22,622 nucleotides of DNA from Azolla pinnata (lineage: Eukaryota > Streptophyta > Polypodiopsida > Salviniales > Salviniaceae). Below the pieces are notes generated by a model that was not told the origin of the DNA, made no database searches, and worked only from the letters and a program-made list of their open reading frames with translations. Positions 1-10,416 of the stretch are shown one piece after another. Location of the stretch: positions 1 to 22,622 of the forward strand of contig JBBBWG010009646.1 in assembly GCA_037176905.1 (NCBI GenBank), in the 5' to 3' direction. Position numbers and translations under genes: made by a program. How positions within the stretch are numbered: position 1 is the stretch's first letter; every line of letters begins with the position of its first letter.

Positions 1-2736
1 ACATGAAGAAACATTACAAATCAAGAATGGAAGGTGAGTTTTCATATGATGTCATTCCTTTAGTAAGTGAGATGTGTTCAAATGGAGTATTTGTGTGGAA
101 TTGTAGGCATCCTTTGCAAGAGCTTCTATTAGACACATTCGTGCCAAATGACACTGAATCATCTTTCCAGAAAGGTTTATATTTAGTTCTAGTTTTCCTT
201 TTGATAACCTAAAGAGCCAAGTTGTAATAAGATGATCAGCAATAAACGGATGGATTACTTTCATGTATTCCAGGACGATTAAATATAATTACTGGTCCAA
301 ATTACTCTGGAAAAAGTGTGTACGTAAAACAGGTGAGTTTACTAAATCACGCTCTCATGTTAATATGCACAGTTTCATTTTGTTCTAATCAAACTCGAAA
401 CTCAAGCTACTATGAAGTTTTATTTAATACTTTCCAAGTTATGAGAATAACCAGATTGTCATCCAGGATAGCAGAGCTTTCAAGCATCACAATTAGTGTA
501 TTCATGGACATTAGTGAATCATCATCAACATTCTAGCTAATTTCCTTATAATTCTTGTTTCAGCTCTCTGAGATGTTTTACTTGAATTAATTAGATATGA
601 TACACATTATGAAACTTTTTCATCGATCATCTGCATAATCTGGTGTCTGCTTTTATAGGTTGCTCTAATAGTTTTCCTTTCACACATTGGAAGTTTTGTG
701 CCTGCCGAAAATGCTATAATTGGCATTGTGGACAGGTAAATGCAAATAAACTTATGAACGTTTTTATTTTTAGGTCCTGGCATCCATCCAAAGATCGTGT
801 TTGCAAATTTGAAAGGTTGTAGACTTTTTCAATTCGAATTCTCATAGTTGTGTTCATGGCAGGATTTTTTGTGCTTCTGCATGTAAACATACGACAAGTA
901 TTCCTGAATCAACTTTCATGATGGACCTCCACCAAGTTTCAATTATGCTGAGGTTTTTGTACTCCAGAAAATGTTCAATGGCAGGCAGTTTTATTGATGC
1001 TCGAAAAGTTTCATGCATTTTGTTGCCTTTCAGAAACAGCACAGGAAAATCTTTTTGCATCCTTGATGAATTTGGAAAAGGAACTCTGACAGCAGGTTGA
1101 CTTTTGAAATTCTTGCACGGAGCGATGAATGATAGACGTGATGGTTTTCTTATTTGTTATTCAATTGACAGATGGTATTGGGATACTTTGCTCCACTTTG
1201 ACATACTTCGCCCAAGCTGATTATCCTCCACGGGTACAAGAAAATATGAACTTCTTTTGAATCTAAAAAGCAATGGGCATATAATCATTTGTTTGAGCCC
1301 CAGTCTGCTCTGGCAGTCCTAACAAAACGTAACCTCTGAAATATTAACTTCTTTCATTTTGATAGAAGTGAATTCCTCTGAAATTTTATTATGCATCATA
1401 CGTGCCTAGCTTTTGGTTACCTTCTGCGATACTCATCCTCTTAGGTTTTAAGGATTAATATACTCTGCCTGATTAGCTGTATGAATGTTTATTTACAAGA
1501 AATTTCAACCTGGTTAGCTGGCTGGAGTTTTGCCGTTCACCATATTTTATTTGGAAAATCTCTGAAATAAGCCCAAATTCTTCCTTATTTCCTCTTTTAT
1601 TCTTGGCAATATCCTCTTGAGCAACCATATAAACTGCTATTTCTACAATCATAGACTCAATTCTTCTCCTTAAAGGTCATTTTTATGTACTTTTATAGCC
1701 AACTGTTCTTCAAAATCCCGAGTTTCTACCTTTTTGATGTGGCCAACGGCATTCGAGTATTGAAGTCCTATTGTGTTACTTAAAGACTGCAGAATGTGAA
1801 GCTTGTTATTGAATATTTATGTTGGATTCTAGTAAGTAAAAAAGCTTTTTCTAAAATCAACAACTGCAGGTATTTGCCTGCACACACTTCTCTGAGGTGT
1901 TTGATGACCAATTTCTTCCAAAGGTTGAAGGGTTTGCAATCTACGTTACATATCTTCAACAATTTAGTAGCAACATTGATCTAAATGTTTAGTATATGCA
2001 TTGTGCAGACTGAGAACATGTCCTTTTATACAATGAGTATTTTGGAAAGTAGTGCCAGCAGCAAAGAGGAACACAATATCACATTTCTCTACAGGTCATC
2101 AAATAATAAACGTCTATTCCTTCCTGACTGTGTTCAATTCACTTCAGTTCTGATTGACAGACTGGGAGGATTGTTGCATTTTACAGACTTACTTCTGGAC
2201 AAGCTCTTCCCAGCTATGGCAAGTGGCCATTAACGCCCTATTCATATCTTTAAAATGCAATCTTATTTGAGTGGTACGCAGAGGAAAACTTATAACATCA
2301 TAATGGATTTATTTACAGGTTTGCACTGTGCGGAGCTATCTGGTAATTTTACATTCTCTTTTGGGGTTATGTTTTATACCTTCTAACAACTTATATATAC
2401 TGTATGTCACATGCTTGGTTTACCTTTTCCACAACCTAGGCATCCCTCATGATGTCTTGGATCGTGCCTCGATGATTGTGGGTTTGATTCAGGACGGAAA
2501 ACCGATCGATCGTATCTCTACTGATAAAGTAGAGCGTAAGGAAATGTGCTATAAGGTGTGCTGTCCTCGAATTTGTTGTCATTTGTTAATGTATAACCAT
2601 CACGCAAAAACATGTGTCTGCCTGCTGAAAGATGTTAACTTAACTGCAGGCACTTATTGAGAAACTCTTGAACTTTGACTGTGAGCATGGTGACATGAAG
2701 TTGTTCCTTCATGACATACTGTCATCTCAACAGTAA
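1..2736 (+). CDS. MSH5: MSH5, meiotic MutS homologue (3' part, C-terminal ATPase domain)
   Basis: MSH5 pairs with MSH4 (MutS-gamma) to stabilise meiotic recombination intermediates and promote class I crossovers. The coding sequence enters from outside the window. I assign exons at 1-33, 107-174, 274-332, 659-735, 863-952, 1034-1095, 1172-1233, 1870-1923, 2009-2094, 2187-2218, 2319-2342, 2440-2555 and 2650-2736, stop TAA. They join in one frame into 282 residues. Visible motifs are IKNGRHPLQE, the Walker A P-loop GPNYSGKS (exon 3), the STFMMDLHQVSIMLR stretch, Walker B FCILDEFGKGT and the ACTHFSE histidine switch. The ending GLHCAELSGIPHDVLDRA followed by a short helical tail fits the MSH5 C-terminus. 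The order and wording match plant MSH5 rather than MSH2 to MSH7. All introns are GT-AG except 2219-2318, which looks GC-AG. No frameshift or stop breaks the frame, so the gene looks intact here. Splice sites are inferred from reading frame and family match. Confidence 0.93.
2219..2318 (+). other. MSH5: GC-AG intron of MSH5 flanked by two very short exons
   Basis: The exon before it (2187-2218, 32 nt) encodes LTSGQALPSY and ends TATG followed by gcaagt. The exon after it (2319-2342, 24 nt) starts after ttatttacag and completes the glycine of GLHCAEL. No GT donor near this point keeps the MSH5 frame, while GCAAGT is the usual sequence of the minor GC-AG donor class. Inferred from frame and homology, without transcript evidence. 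Confidence 0.75.
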
Positions 2737-5700
2737 CTCATCTTCATGAAGCAAAAAGGTTCATTTTCTGTATTGGCTTTGGATTTCACGTGTACTACGA
2801 TATTTTGTAGCGGTTATGATATATGCTAGTAGTTCTTGTGTTTGTACCAGGAGGCAGCTGGTTTAGGAACTCCACTAAAGCCCTAGCTTTCTTCAAACAT
2901 GTCAAGCGCTTCCAGGAAAGGTACTCCAAAGATTTGTAAATGTATGCCAAAAAGGAACTGCCATATACTTCTCATAAATTAACCACCGTAAGAATCTCCA
3001 CATATCTAGAGAAGTTGATTTTTCGTGCATAATTCTATCTAGATTGCCTTTTAAACTCTGTGATTAGCCCTTAACCATACAATCTAATTCGAACCATGCA
3101 TCCTTGATTGTTTTAGCTTATGGTCAATGAATAAATATGCATTTTGAATTCGCCATGACAGTCTCTCTTGAATGGAAATCTTTGGAACAAAAGTATGCTT
3201 TTAAAGGGGAAAACAATCCAATTTGATGCACTCATGAAAGTATACCAATTCAGTCTGATGCATTTGGCTAGTGAAAATACACTATTCCAATCTAATCCAT
3301 AAGCTCTTGCAATTAGCCTCTACAAATGCTATATACTTTACATGTTCACCCTAAAATCAAATGTGTTGCTTTAACCACTGATAAATAATAGTAAACTTGA
3401 TTTCATTGCTAATAAATAACATGTTTAATTTAGGGCTAAATCTTCACTTAATGCATGGTAAATCAAAGTCCGTTTAGGAAAGAGCAATTAAATTGATGAC
3501 ATAAAACATCTAAATTCTTCTTTTTAAGGAGGGCCAAAGAATAAACCAACTAGTGTTCTTATCCTCATGAGTGGGTCGGGCCATCGAATTGGACTCCAGA
3601 GATCTTTTAGTTGCTTTTTTGGCGTCTCTTTAGAAATCTGCATAATTACGTATACATGGTGGTCTGAAAAGGAAGAACATTTCGTGGCCGAGGCTGAGGC
3701 AGAAGTAGAAACACACATGCATACGCATGCACATATATACATGCCTGCGTACATTGGTGTTGCGCCCTAATGTTGAGAGTTTAGGATATGTAAGGCTTCC
3801 TAGGTGCATTGGTTTTAGATATTTCAGCTTGACAATTGTCCTCTTGTTGACACTTCTAGTTGGTTATCGAGTATCTCTAATTGCAAATCTGGCATCCTTC
3901 TTTGGGCATTACATAGATGGAGTAAATGGCTCTCTTACTTTTCAGTTCATGACTTGCTTGTGTATTTGTTTCTGATAGGTAGTATTCCTTGAGTTATACT
4001 TGCAACTACTGTACCACACCCATGATATTACACTATGAGCTGATAGTTTATCGAATACTTCTCCAGCCTTAACAAGCTTGCCAACATGTGTATTTGTGCA
4101 CTTTCATCCCCTACTAGGGAGGCTTTCAAGCTGCTAATAACACTTGGAGAAACACTCTTTGTTGCATTTTGTGTTGCCAAAAAGTGTTGAGTGAAGGTAC
4201 ACGTACCAAAGTTGAATGATTCTCCGATATCCCACGAAAGACCGGTCTTCTGATGAATCAGATAAGAACTTCGTTCGATTTGTAGGGAATATGTAAAGTT
4301 GATAAGGGACGGGAGTTGATTGAATTGTACATATGACAAATTTGAAAGATATAAAAATTGAACTGCATCTCATTGGCAAACTTCAAATGTAGGTTGGTAT
4401 AGGATATTTAATATTCACTGTCAACAAACCACTCTATAGAAGACCAGTAAACATCAATAATTCTACGATACTCATTCCAATGATAACCTAATAATATAGC
4501 CAACATTTTGTCAATGCATGTCAATAACAGTTGCAATCTTCCGAAGTTTGAAAAAAACAACTTAATGTAATAACACCATTGAACATTGACACAGAAACCA
4601 AAAGAAGGGCTATTCATGAAACAGACTGGTGTGTGTCTAACATAATAAAATATTCGGCCTCATCATTCTGTGGACGCAAAGATTAGCTCATATTCCTGTC
4701 GCCTATTTTTTTAAGCAATAGCATATCAGTAGAAAATCCTGATCCAAAATGGAAAGGCGAGATCCTTTCTTGCTGAAATTATGCAGTGTAGACACAGAGG
4801 ATCAGTGGTTCATAATCACTAACATCACAGCAACTTGATGAAGGTGAGTGACAAAAACAAAAATAGCAATACATCTTAAATTAACGACAGGGATATATAC
4901 AGTAACTGCATAATGAATATCACCAGTGACTAACACAATATTATTGAATAGTGTTTCTTCACGTACAGAAACAGTCACAATGTTTTTTTGGGTTAGAGTT
5001 ATATCCAAAATTCCTGAAGACAAATTTGCAACTTCCCACTGTCCCAAAAGCACAATGAATGAGCGACCAAGTGAAAAAGGGACATTTTCTTTTCTACGAG
5101 AATATGTGGTGTAATTTTTCCTTCAAAAACTTTTTCTCCCAATGCTTGATTGACATTACACACTGCTTAAATTGCGGTGCAGAAGGTCTTCAACGGGATT
5201 TAAATCAACATAATTACACACGAATATGGCGGAGAATTAAGCAGAAGAAAAACCAGTTGCCATAGTGCACATACTCAATTTTCAATGGAATTGACATTCA
5301 CAAGCTTTCCGCCAGGTTCTTACTCGGTTGTAATGTGGTAGCTATTCCTCACGCCAAAGCAAAGCCATGTGCCATGTCCCATTTGATAGAGGCTACAAAT
5401 CATAATGCCTGTTCAGTAATCACCTTTTCAGTTATTTGTTCTTCTCACTAGTCCTGGTATAGGATTACCTCAGCACACCAGGGGCCATGATGGGTCCAAG
5501 GTAAGTCACTTATCAAGTTGGTTGATGTACACAAGTTTAGCTTTCATCTACTTAGATTCTCCTTGGATGTGCCTTCGATCTTCTCCAGCCTCTATGGCAT
5601 AGGATTTGGAAATGCATCCAAGCACAGTGGGCCCTTCAGTCGGTTGACACATGAGCTTAGGTTCTTCGTCAGATGTACAAGTTTGTTGTGGTAACCCGTT

Positions 5701-6338
5701 GACAACCACCATAAAGCAAGAGCAAATCATAAAACCAAATCATAAAATGAACCTTCACTTTTTCATCTTCATCACCCCACTATGCATTGCTTAGCCATTA
5801 TTCCATCTAATTGGCACTTTTATCAATAGAGCTGTCTCCATCTATTTTCCATCCCTTGGCCATCAGCCCAATTATTGGATATTTTGAAGTATAAAGTTCA
5901 CACCCACATTTTCCAAACAAACGGCATATTGATTGATCTACTCAAATCTTTGCTGTCAATAAAATCCCATACATGCACCACGTAAGGAAAACTTTGTTTG
6001 GCCATTACCAACCATGTCATCACGTATAGAATCTCTATCCGCTGTGCTGTACTGGAAGATCCACAAATATGACAAGTGAGGAACTCTGACAGATAGAAAG
6101 CATCGCCATCTATTTGTAGATTCTCTTTCTAGTGGTCTTTGCGGTACCCTTAAATGAGAGGATTGGCATCTTTGAAATATGTGTGTTGCCCACACAAGCA
6201 AGGCTTCCTTCACATTGGATAACCAGAAACCAGCATCATCATAGCTTCAGATTTCTAGTGACTATATTAAACACTGCCTAAGTGGTTTGATATGCTTCAT
6301 TGTCATCACCATCATGACTGCCATCACCATCAACATCA
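2737..6338. other. Intergenic region between convergent MSH5 and F-box gene
   Basis: This 3.6-kb stretch should contain the 3' untranslated ends of both neighbours. An AATAAA at 3130-3135 is a possible MSH5 polyadenylation signal, but others would serve. All open frames are short (about 100 residues or less), appear on both strands and resemble no family I know. I see no tRNA, terminal repeats or transposase motifs. The base composition is AT-rich and non-coding in character. A strictly alternating purine-pyrimidine run lies at 3711-3744 and an ATC/CAT-rich stretch at 6303-6343, just beyond the F-box gene stop codon. Confidence 0.6.
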
Positions 6339-6343
6339 TCATA
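6303..6343. repeat. Imperfect ATC/CAT microsatellite
   Basis: Imperfect CAT/ATC triplets overlap the last codons and the probable 3' untranslated region of the minus-strand F-box gene. Confidence 0.6.
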
Positions 6344-8155
6344 GATTGTTCCATATACTGCTGAGCAACCGAGCATGCACACAAAAGCTGAAGAGGTAGA
6401 TTTTGCTCTTATCCATGCCCAAAGGGCCTGATGGCGTTAATTGATGCCATTGAGGTGGCTTTGTTCTCAAATTACAAACAACAAGCTTCGGGTTCCTTTT
6501 CGAATACAAGTAAAGGAGGTTACCCGAGCTAACGATCTGATCAACCAGTGGACCCTTCCCTTTGCCGCAAAAGCCTCGAAAGATACCATAAGGCATCCGA
6601 GCGATTTCCAGCATTTCTACACCTGGTTCACAGAGCTCCCATATGCGGATACTCTTAAACGCTTCCACACCATGGGTAACTCCTACAAGCAGGATCTTAT
6701 CCTCATGTTCAACAAGCCGCCCATATGCATAACAAGAAGGAACAAGCATGGGTATCTCGCTCCATGAACCCTTCTGCATATCATAGACCAACAGAGCTTC
6801 GGGTGGGCCTGCAGTCCAGCAATAGAAAGAGCCTCGAGAAAACAATGAGCAAGCAAAGGCTAGTTTCTGGTGCAAGGGGAGCTTGGTAGTGATAGACCAT
6901 TCGTTTGTCAAAGAATCATAGACCTCAGTGATGGCTTCAGATTCGAAGCTACCGATTGCAATCACCTTGAAGCTACATGTTTGCTCGTCAACAAAGAGAC
7001 CCACGACAGGGTCGGGCCGGTTCACATGCCTTTTGGGCAATTCTCTAAATGATGACATGAGAGGGTTAAGCACAAGAAGTACCTGGCTTTCAGAGTATGC
7101 ATTCACACAAAGCAGGCCACGAGAGGAAGCTACAGGATAGCAGCCACGATCTCGGGGCATGAGACCCGAAGAGAATCCGCCCATCTTTACCTGCGTTGTA
7201 AAATGCTTTAGCATACAACACACATACAATACATGTTGCTATGTATTTTGTGAAATATTCTACATCTTCCATTGAGTAACTGGGATTGTAATCCAGTAAA
7301 ATGCGTTAATTACGTAGACCACTTTAATACCTCGGATATTTATGTTGATTCTAGGAGGTATTTAGTTTTTACTAACTTTAGATTAATTGATCCAGTTATC
7401 CATACAATATCTCGCTCAATAACATTGCTCAATGAACAAACCATTTCATTTTAGAAGAAAGTGTTAGGCCGAAGAATTTTTCTCAGACTATAAAGACACC
7501 ATTTTGTACTCATAAACAAAGCAGAAAATATTAGTTAAGCTCATAGAATACTTAAAATAAGGTTAAATTTGTAGAAAATGTTCTAAGACATAGTTGCATA
7601 CTTATGCTAAATATCTCCTCAGCTGTATTTCATAAACAAAATTCGCATTTTGTGAACAACTACGATCCTTACCTTCCTCCATCGTGTGTACTCGGAGTCA
7701 AGCACATAGGACAGCGGGATATCACTGCAGGGCTCGATGCAGAGTGCAAAGAGCCATGGCTCGGGCGGATGCATCTCGGAGCAGAGCAGCAGGAGGCGCC
7801 TCGAGAACGTGTCCTGACGCCATTGCTTCGACACCGCGGAAGCTCGTACGTATGCAGAGAGGGGTAGGCAGGATCGGATCCGATCCATCACTTCTTCAGG
7901 CAAGTCTTGGAACGGGGAGGGGGCGTTCTCTTCATCGGGTCTGTGTGTTGAGGATGAGGAGGAGGAGGAGGATGTGCTTTCTGATTGCTCGGTTCCCAAG
8001 GAAGAAGGTGTTAAGCAGGCTAATCCTGGCGGACGGAGGAGATTTCCCCCCACAAGAATGAGGGGCGGCGGGGATGAAGAAGAGATCCGATTCATCTGTG
8101 AGTGCCAGAGGGATCTGATAAGAGAGACCTTGATGCAGCTAGCCAAATTGCCCAT
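6339..8155 (-). CDS. F-box/kelch-type protein, probable SCF substrate receptor
   Basis: Proteins of this type bind SKP1 through the F-box and present a substrate, held by the C-terminal propeller, to the cullin-RING ubiquitin ligase. Exon 1 is 8155-7673; the donor follows TGGAGGAAG (gtaagg). Exon 2 is 7190-6339; its acceptor follows caacgcag, and the stop is TGA. Phase 0 joining gives 444 residues with ...RWRKVKMGGFSSG... at the junction. Residues 81-122 form an F-box (PFQDLPEEVMDRIRSCLPLS, then VRASAVSKQW). They follow a Ser-rich linker (about 59-70). From about 165 the protein has kelch or galactose-oxidase-like repeats, such as EVYDSLTNEWSITTKLP and LLVYDMQKGSWSEIPML. The start is the first in-frame ATG after an in-frame stop at 8266-8264; a second ATG at 8095 is possible. 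It is divergent from the mS41-like gene. I cannot assign it to a named Arabidopsis locus. Confidence 0.88.
7191..7672 (-). other. Intron of the F-box/kelch gene
   Basis: This 482-bp AT-rich GT-AG intron (gtaagg to caacgcag on the minus strand) separates the F-box exon from the propeller exon. I see no other gene in it. Confidence 0.8.
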
Positions 8156-8297
8156 CCACAGAAAGAGCAGAGCAGAGGCAGAACCCAATGCACAGGGGTC
8201 GTCGTCGTCGGAGAGACCGAAACCCCTACTGTACACGGAGCTCTCTGCGCAGAGAGATAAACCCTACGCTTCTCAGGTTTCTTTCTTTGGTCATGGT

Positions 8298-8356
8298 GAA
8301 GAAGAAGAAGAAGAAGAAGAAGAAAGAAAGAAAGAAAGAAAGAAAGAAGAAGAAGA
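8298..8356 (+). repeat. GAA / GAAA microsatellite
   Basis: A purine-only run of GAA triplets passes into GAAA tetramers and back to GAA. On the F-box gene strand it reads CTT/TTTC, the usual look of a plant 5' leader pyrimidine tract. Confidence 0.9.
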
Positions 8357-8410
8357 CCGAGTTTTGGATCGAAAACAAGAAGAAGAAGACTGAGTTTTGG
8401 ATCGAAAACA
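8348..8410 (+). repeat. Tandem 30-bp duplication, 33-bp spacing
   Basis: The segment 8348-8377 recurs at 8381-8410 with one difference (GACCGAG versus GACTGAG). Each copy is a short GAA run followed by GAGTTTTGGATCGAAAACA. A third partial echo follows at GTTCGAAATGGGTTTTGG. Confidence 0.9.
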
Positions 8411-8960
8411 GTTCGAAATGGGTTTTGGCTCGTGTCCGGAATCGATGCATGCAGATGCTGTTTCTTCTGCCTAATTGGCCTCTTACGCCTTCACAGTCTG
8501 ATCGCTCGATCAGATTCAGAATGCCTATGCTCCTACCATCATCGTAAGGCTTCTCGCATCAAATTGCCCCTTTTCTCGGAGGGGTTAGCTGCTGTTAATT
8601 CAGGTCAGGGGTTTGCTTTCTCGTCGCCGATGGGCAGCGAGATTTTCTATCTACCGTGGACGCGATTTGCATCTCCATCCCCTAAAAGAAGGCCATAACA
8701 AATCTCACTGCACGATCGCGATATGCGAGGCTTTCAGAACCGCTCCTTAAATCAAGCTCACCAATTGTCACAAGCACACTAAGCAGAACTTTACAAAACC
8801 TCAAATCAAAGTGGAACAAGGTGCAAACTAAAGTTGATTGAAGCTAATGTTCTTCAAGCGTCCTTAATATAGAATGAAAATCTTTGGGAAGTTTTTGTAT
8901 GTGGGAGAAATGCACATGTATATAGAGCGCTGTAGAACGAACCTCTGTATGTGGGCAGCG

Positions 8961-10416
8961 ATGGCAGCGCTCTTCAAGCTCTTGCGTCTTCATCAACACG
9001 TCGGCCCCACGCGTCATCGCCTCTTCAGCTCGGAAGCTGCAACCGCTCAAGCCCAGGAAGCCAAAGGTAAGTCGTGAACAGCCTCTCTATCTCTCTGTCT
9101 CAGTCTTCCACTTCGCAGTGAAACGCACTTAGCCCTACCCCTATGCCTCTGCAACCTCGTCGGTGGATCCAGGGCTCAGCGTGGCGGATTTCTTGAAAGG
9201 CATAGGCCAGGGCGTGGAGGCCCATGCCGAGAAGGTGGCTGCCGAGCTGCACAGTGTCGAGCATCTGGTCCTCGTCCGGCGAACCAAGCTTAAGAAGATC
9301 GGAGTCCCCTGTAAACTTGTAGGTGTCCTCTTTCAAAATGTTTTCGCTGAGGTGAAGCTCGCTTGTGACGGTTACAAACTTGTAGATGCTCTCTCTCCTG
9401 TGTATTTATCGTTTATCGATATGGAACTTCCTAAGAAGAAATTTAGGTTTACTGAAGCTCATTGCCTTACGCCCACATAGGAAGTTTTAGCTTTGAAGAC
9501 GCAATTTCCTGATGCCTATCTCAAGTACACATTCACGGAAGGTTTTTTGAAGCGATCTCTAAATTTGTTTAGACAAAAACAAACTCCTGGGAAGTAATGT
9601 GGAGAGATGCTAAAAAAATTCTAGACTCAACCAAAAGTTATACCACATGAAACTTGGAATCGGGGAAGATGCGAGTTTCCAAAGGAATACGCGGTTTGAA
9701 CTAAGTTCAGATATTAGGAGCGCTTCTACAGATAGGATTTTTGCTTCAATGGTTCCAAATTTCCTGGAGATGAGGAACGAGTGGAAGATTCAAATATCGG
9801 AAACCTACAAATTTCCAGTCTCTATCTTCCATATTGATCTATCTAGGTCATTTGAGCATATATATCTCACAGTCCTTCCTGCATACACGCTTATTCAGAT
9901 GGAAAGAAACCTTCTAACTTGGGTAGGGCAGCCTCCAGTATAAGATATACTGAATACACACTAATTTATGCAACAGGTTTACTGAATACAATCATATTCT
10001 CAAGCTGCCTCCAGTATAAGATATAAATAATGTTCTTGATTGCAAACTTGTGCTGAAAAAGCACTGAAAGCTTATTATCTGGTAGATGTGGTCATGTTAA
10101 GGCATTGTTTTGAAGATTTGATGGCTTTTATCCAGTTATAAGAATGATTATGAACTGAAAGGATGATTAAGAAAAAATAATGTCTTGCTTTTCTGGGTAT
10201 TCTTAATGTAGTTCGGTGTCAGTGATATGCATAAATCATTTGCTTAAGGCAGTTTGGCTTTGCATGTAAAAGTGTTCTGCGCATTTCAAGTGAATAGAGT
10301 ACGGCATATGCTCGTATTGATTATCTTGTGTGGATGTGCAGAGGAGGTTGATAATGAGGTATACTGAGAAATACAGGCAAAATCTTTGGAAGCCAAAGGT
10401 GGAAGATTTATCTTAA
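8961..10416 (+). CDS. IGR-motif mitochondrial protein, mS41/FYV4-like
   Basis: IGR-motif proteins include yeast Fyv4/mS41, a component of the small mitochondrial ribosomal subunit. Exons are 8961-9066 (ending AAAG, donor gtaagt), 9173-9318 (acceptor ggatccag, donor gtaggt) and 10342-10416 (acceptor gatgtgcag, stop TAA). They join in frame into 108 residues. The N-terminus, MAALFKLLRLHQHV then TRHRLFSS, is basic and hydroxylated with no acidic residue, as in a mitochondrial presequence. The core is VADFLKGIGQGVEAHAEKV, then RTKLKKIGVPCKLRRLIMRY, ending KYRQNLWKPK, matching plant IGR-motif proteins. The eponymous IGR is IGQ here. In-frame ATGs exist upstream at 8874 and 8910, but 8961 gives a clean targeting peptide. 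The final residues VEDLS read straight through after KPK; a further intron there cannot be excluded. The ribosomal assignment is by family resemblance. Confidence 0.78.
9319..10341 (+). other. Long second intron of the mS41-like gene, ORF-bearing
   Basis: This 1,023-bp GT-AG intron is far larger than the first (106 bp). The exon 2 frame stays open for 53 more codons to a TAG at 9478-9480, so intron retention would give a 137-residue protein lacking KYRQNLWKPK. Another open stretch (9647-9943) follows. I recognise neither product. A 19-bp direct repeat (9931-9949 and 10007-10025) and an echo of acttgtag(g/a)tg near 9315 and 9378 suggest a patchwork or decayed insertion. Confidence 0.55.

Larger units (their letters stand above)
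8156..8960. promoter_or_regulatory. Divergent promoter interval (F-box gene / mS41-like gene)
   Basis: This 805-bp interval lies between two divergently oriented start codons and must hold both promoters and 5' untranslated regions. It contains a GAA/GAAA tract (8298-8356), a 33-bp tandem duplication (8348-8410) and a TATATAG at 8919-8925. That TATATAG is 36 bp upstream of the chosen mS41-like ATG, close enough that it would give a very short leader if used. Open frames crossing this interval are low-complexity products of the GAA tract. Start sites were not determined. Confidence 0.55.

Noticed and set aside
1780-1962. Short open frames within the MSH5 intron
   Set aside because: They overlap the MSH5 exon 1870-1923 in other frames or on the other strand and show no coding features.
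3524-3754. Minus-strand 76-codon frame with Cys/Ser-rich start
   Set aside because: The start is a translation of the alternating CA/TG run, and the rest has no recognisable content.
4028-4339. 103-codon minus-strand open frame in the intergenic region
   Set aside because: No motif or family resemblance. It overlaps other frames of similar length, as expected by chance.
7684-8061. Plus-strand open frames opposite the F-box exon
   Set aside because: They are antisense shadows of a clear F-box coding exon on the minus strand and have Arg/Ser-rich, family-less translations.
8188-8547. Lys/Glu-rich open frames over the GAA tract
   Set aside because: Low-complexity translation of a microsatellite in a promoter interval, open in several frames at once.
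9647-9943. 98-codon open frame inside the mS41-like intron as a separate gene
   Set aside because: No recognisable domain and no start context or neighbouring exons; kept only as an observation about the intron.
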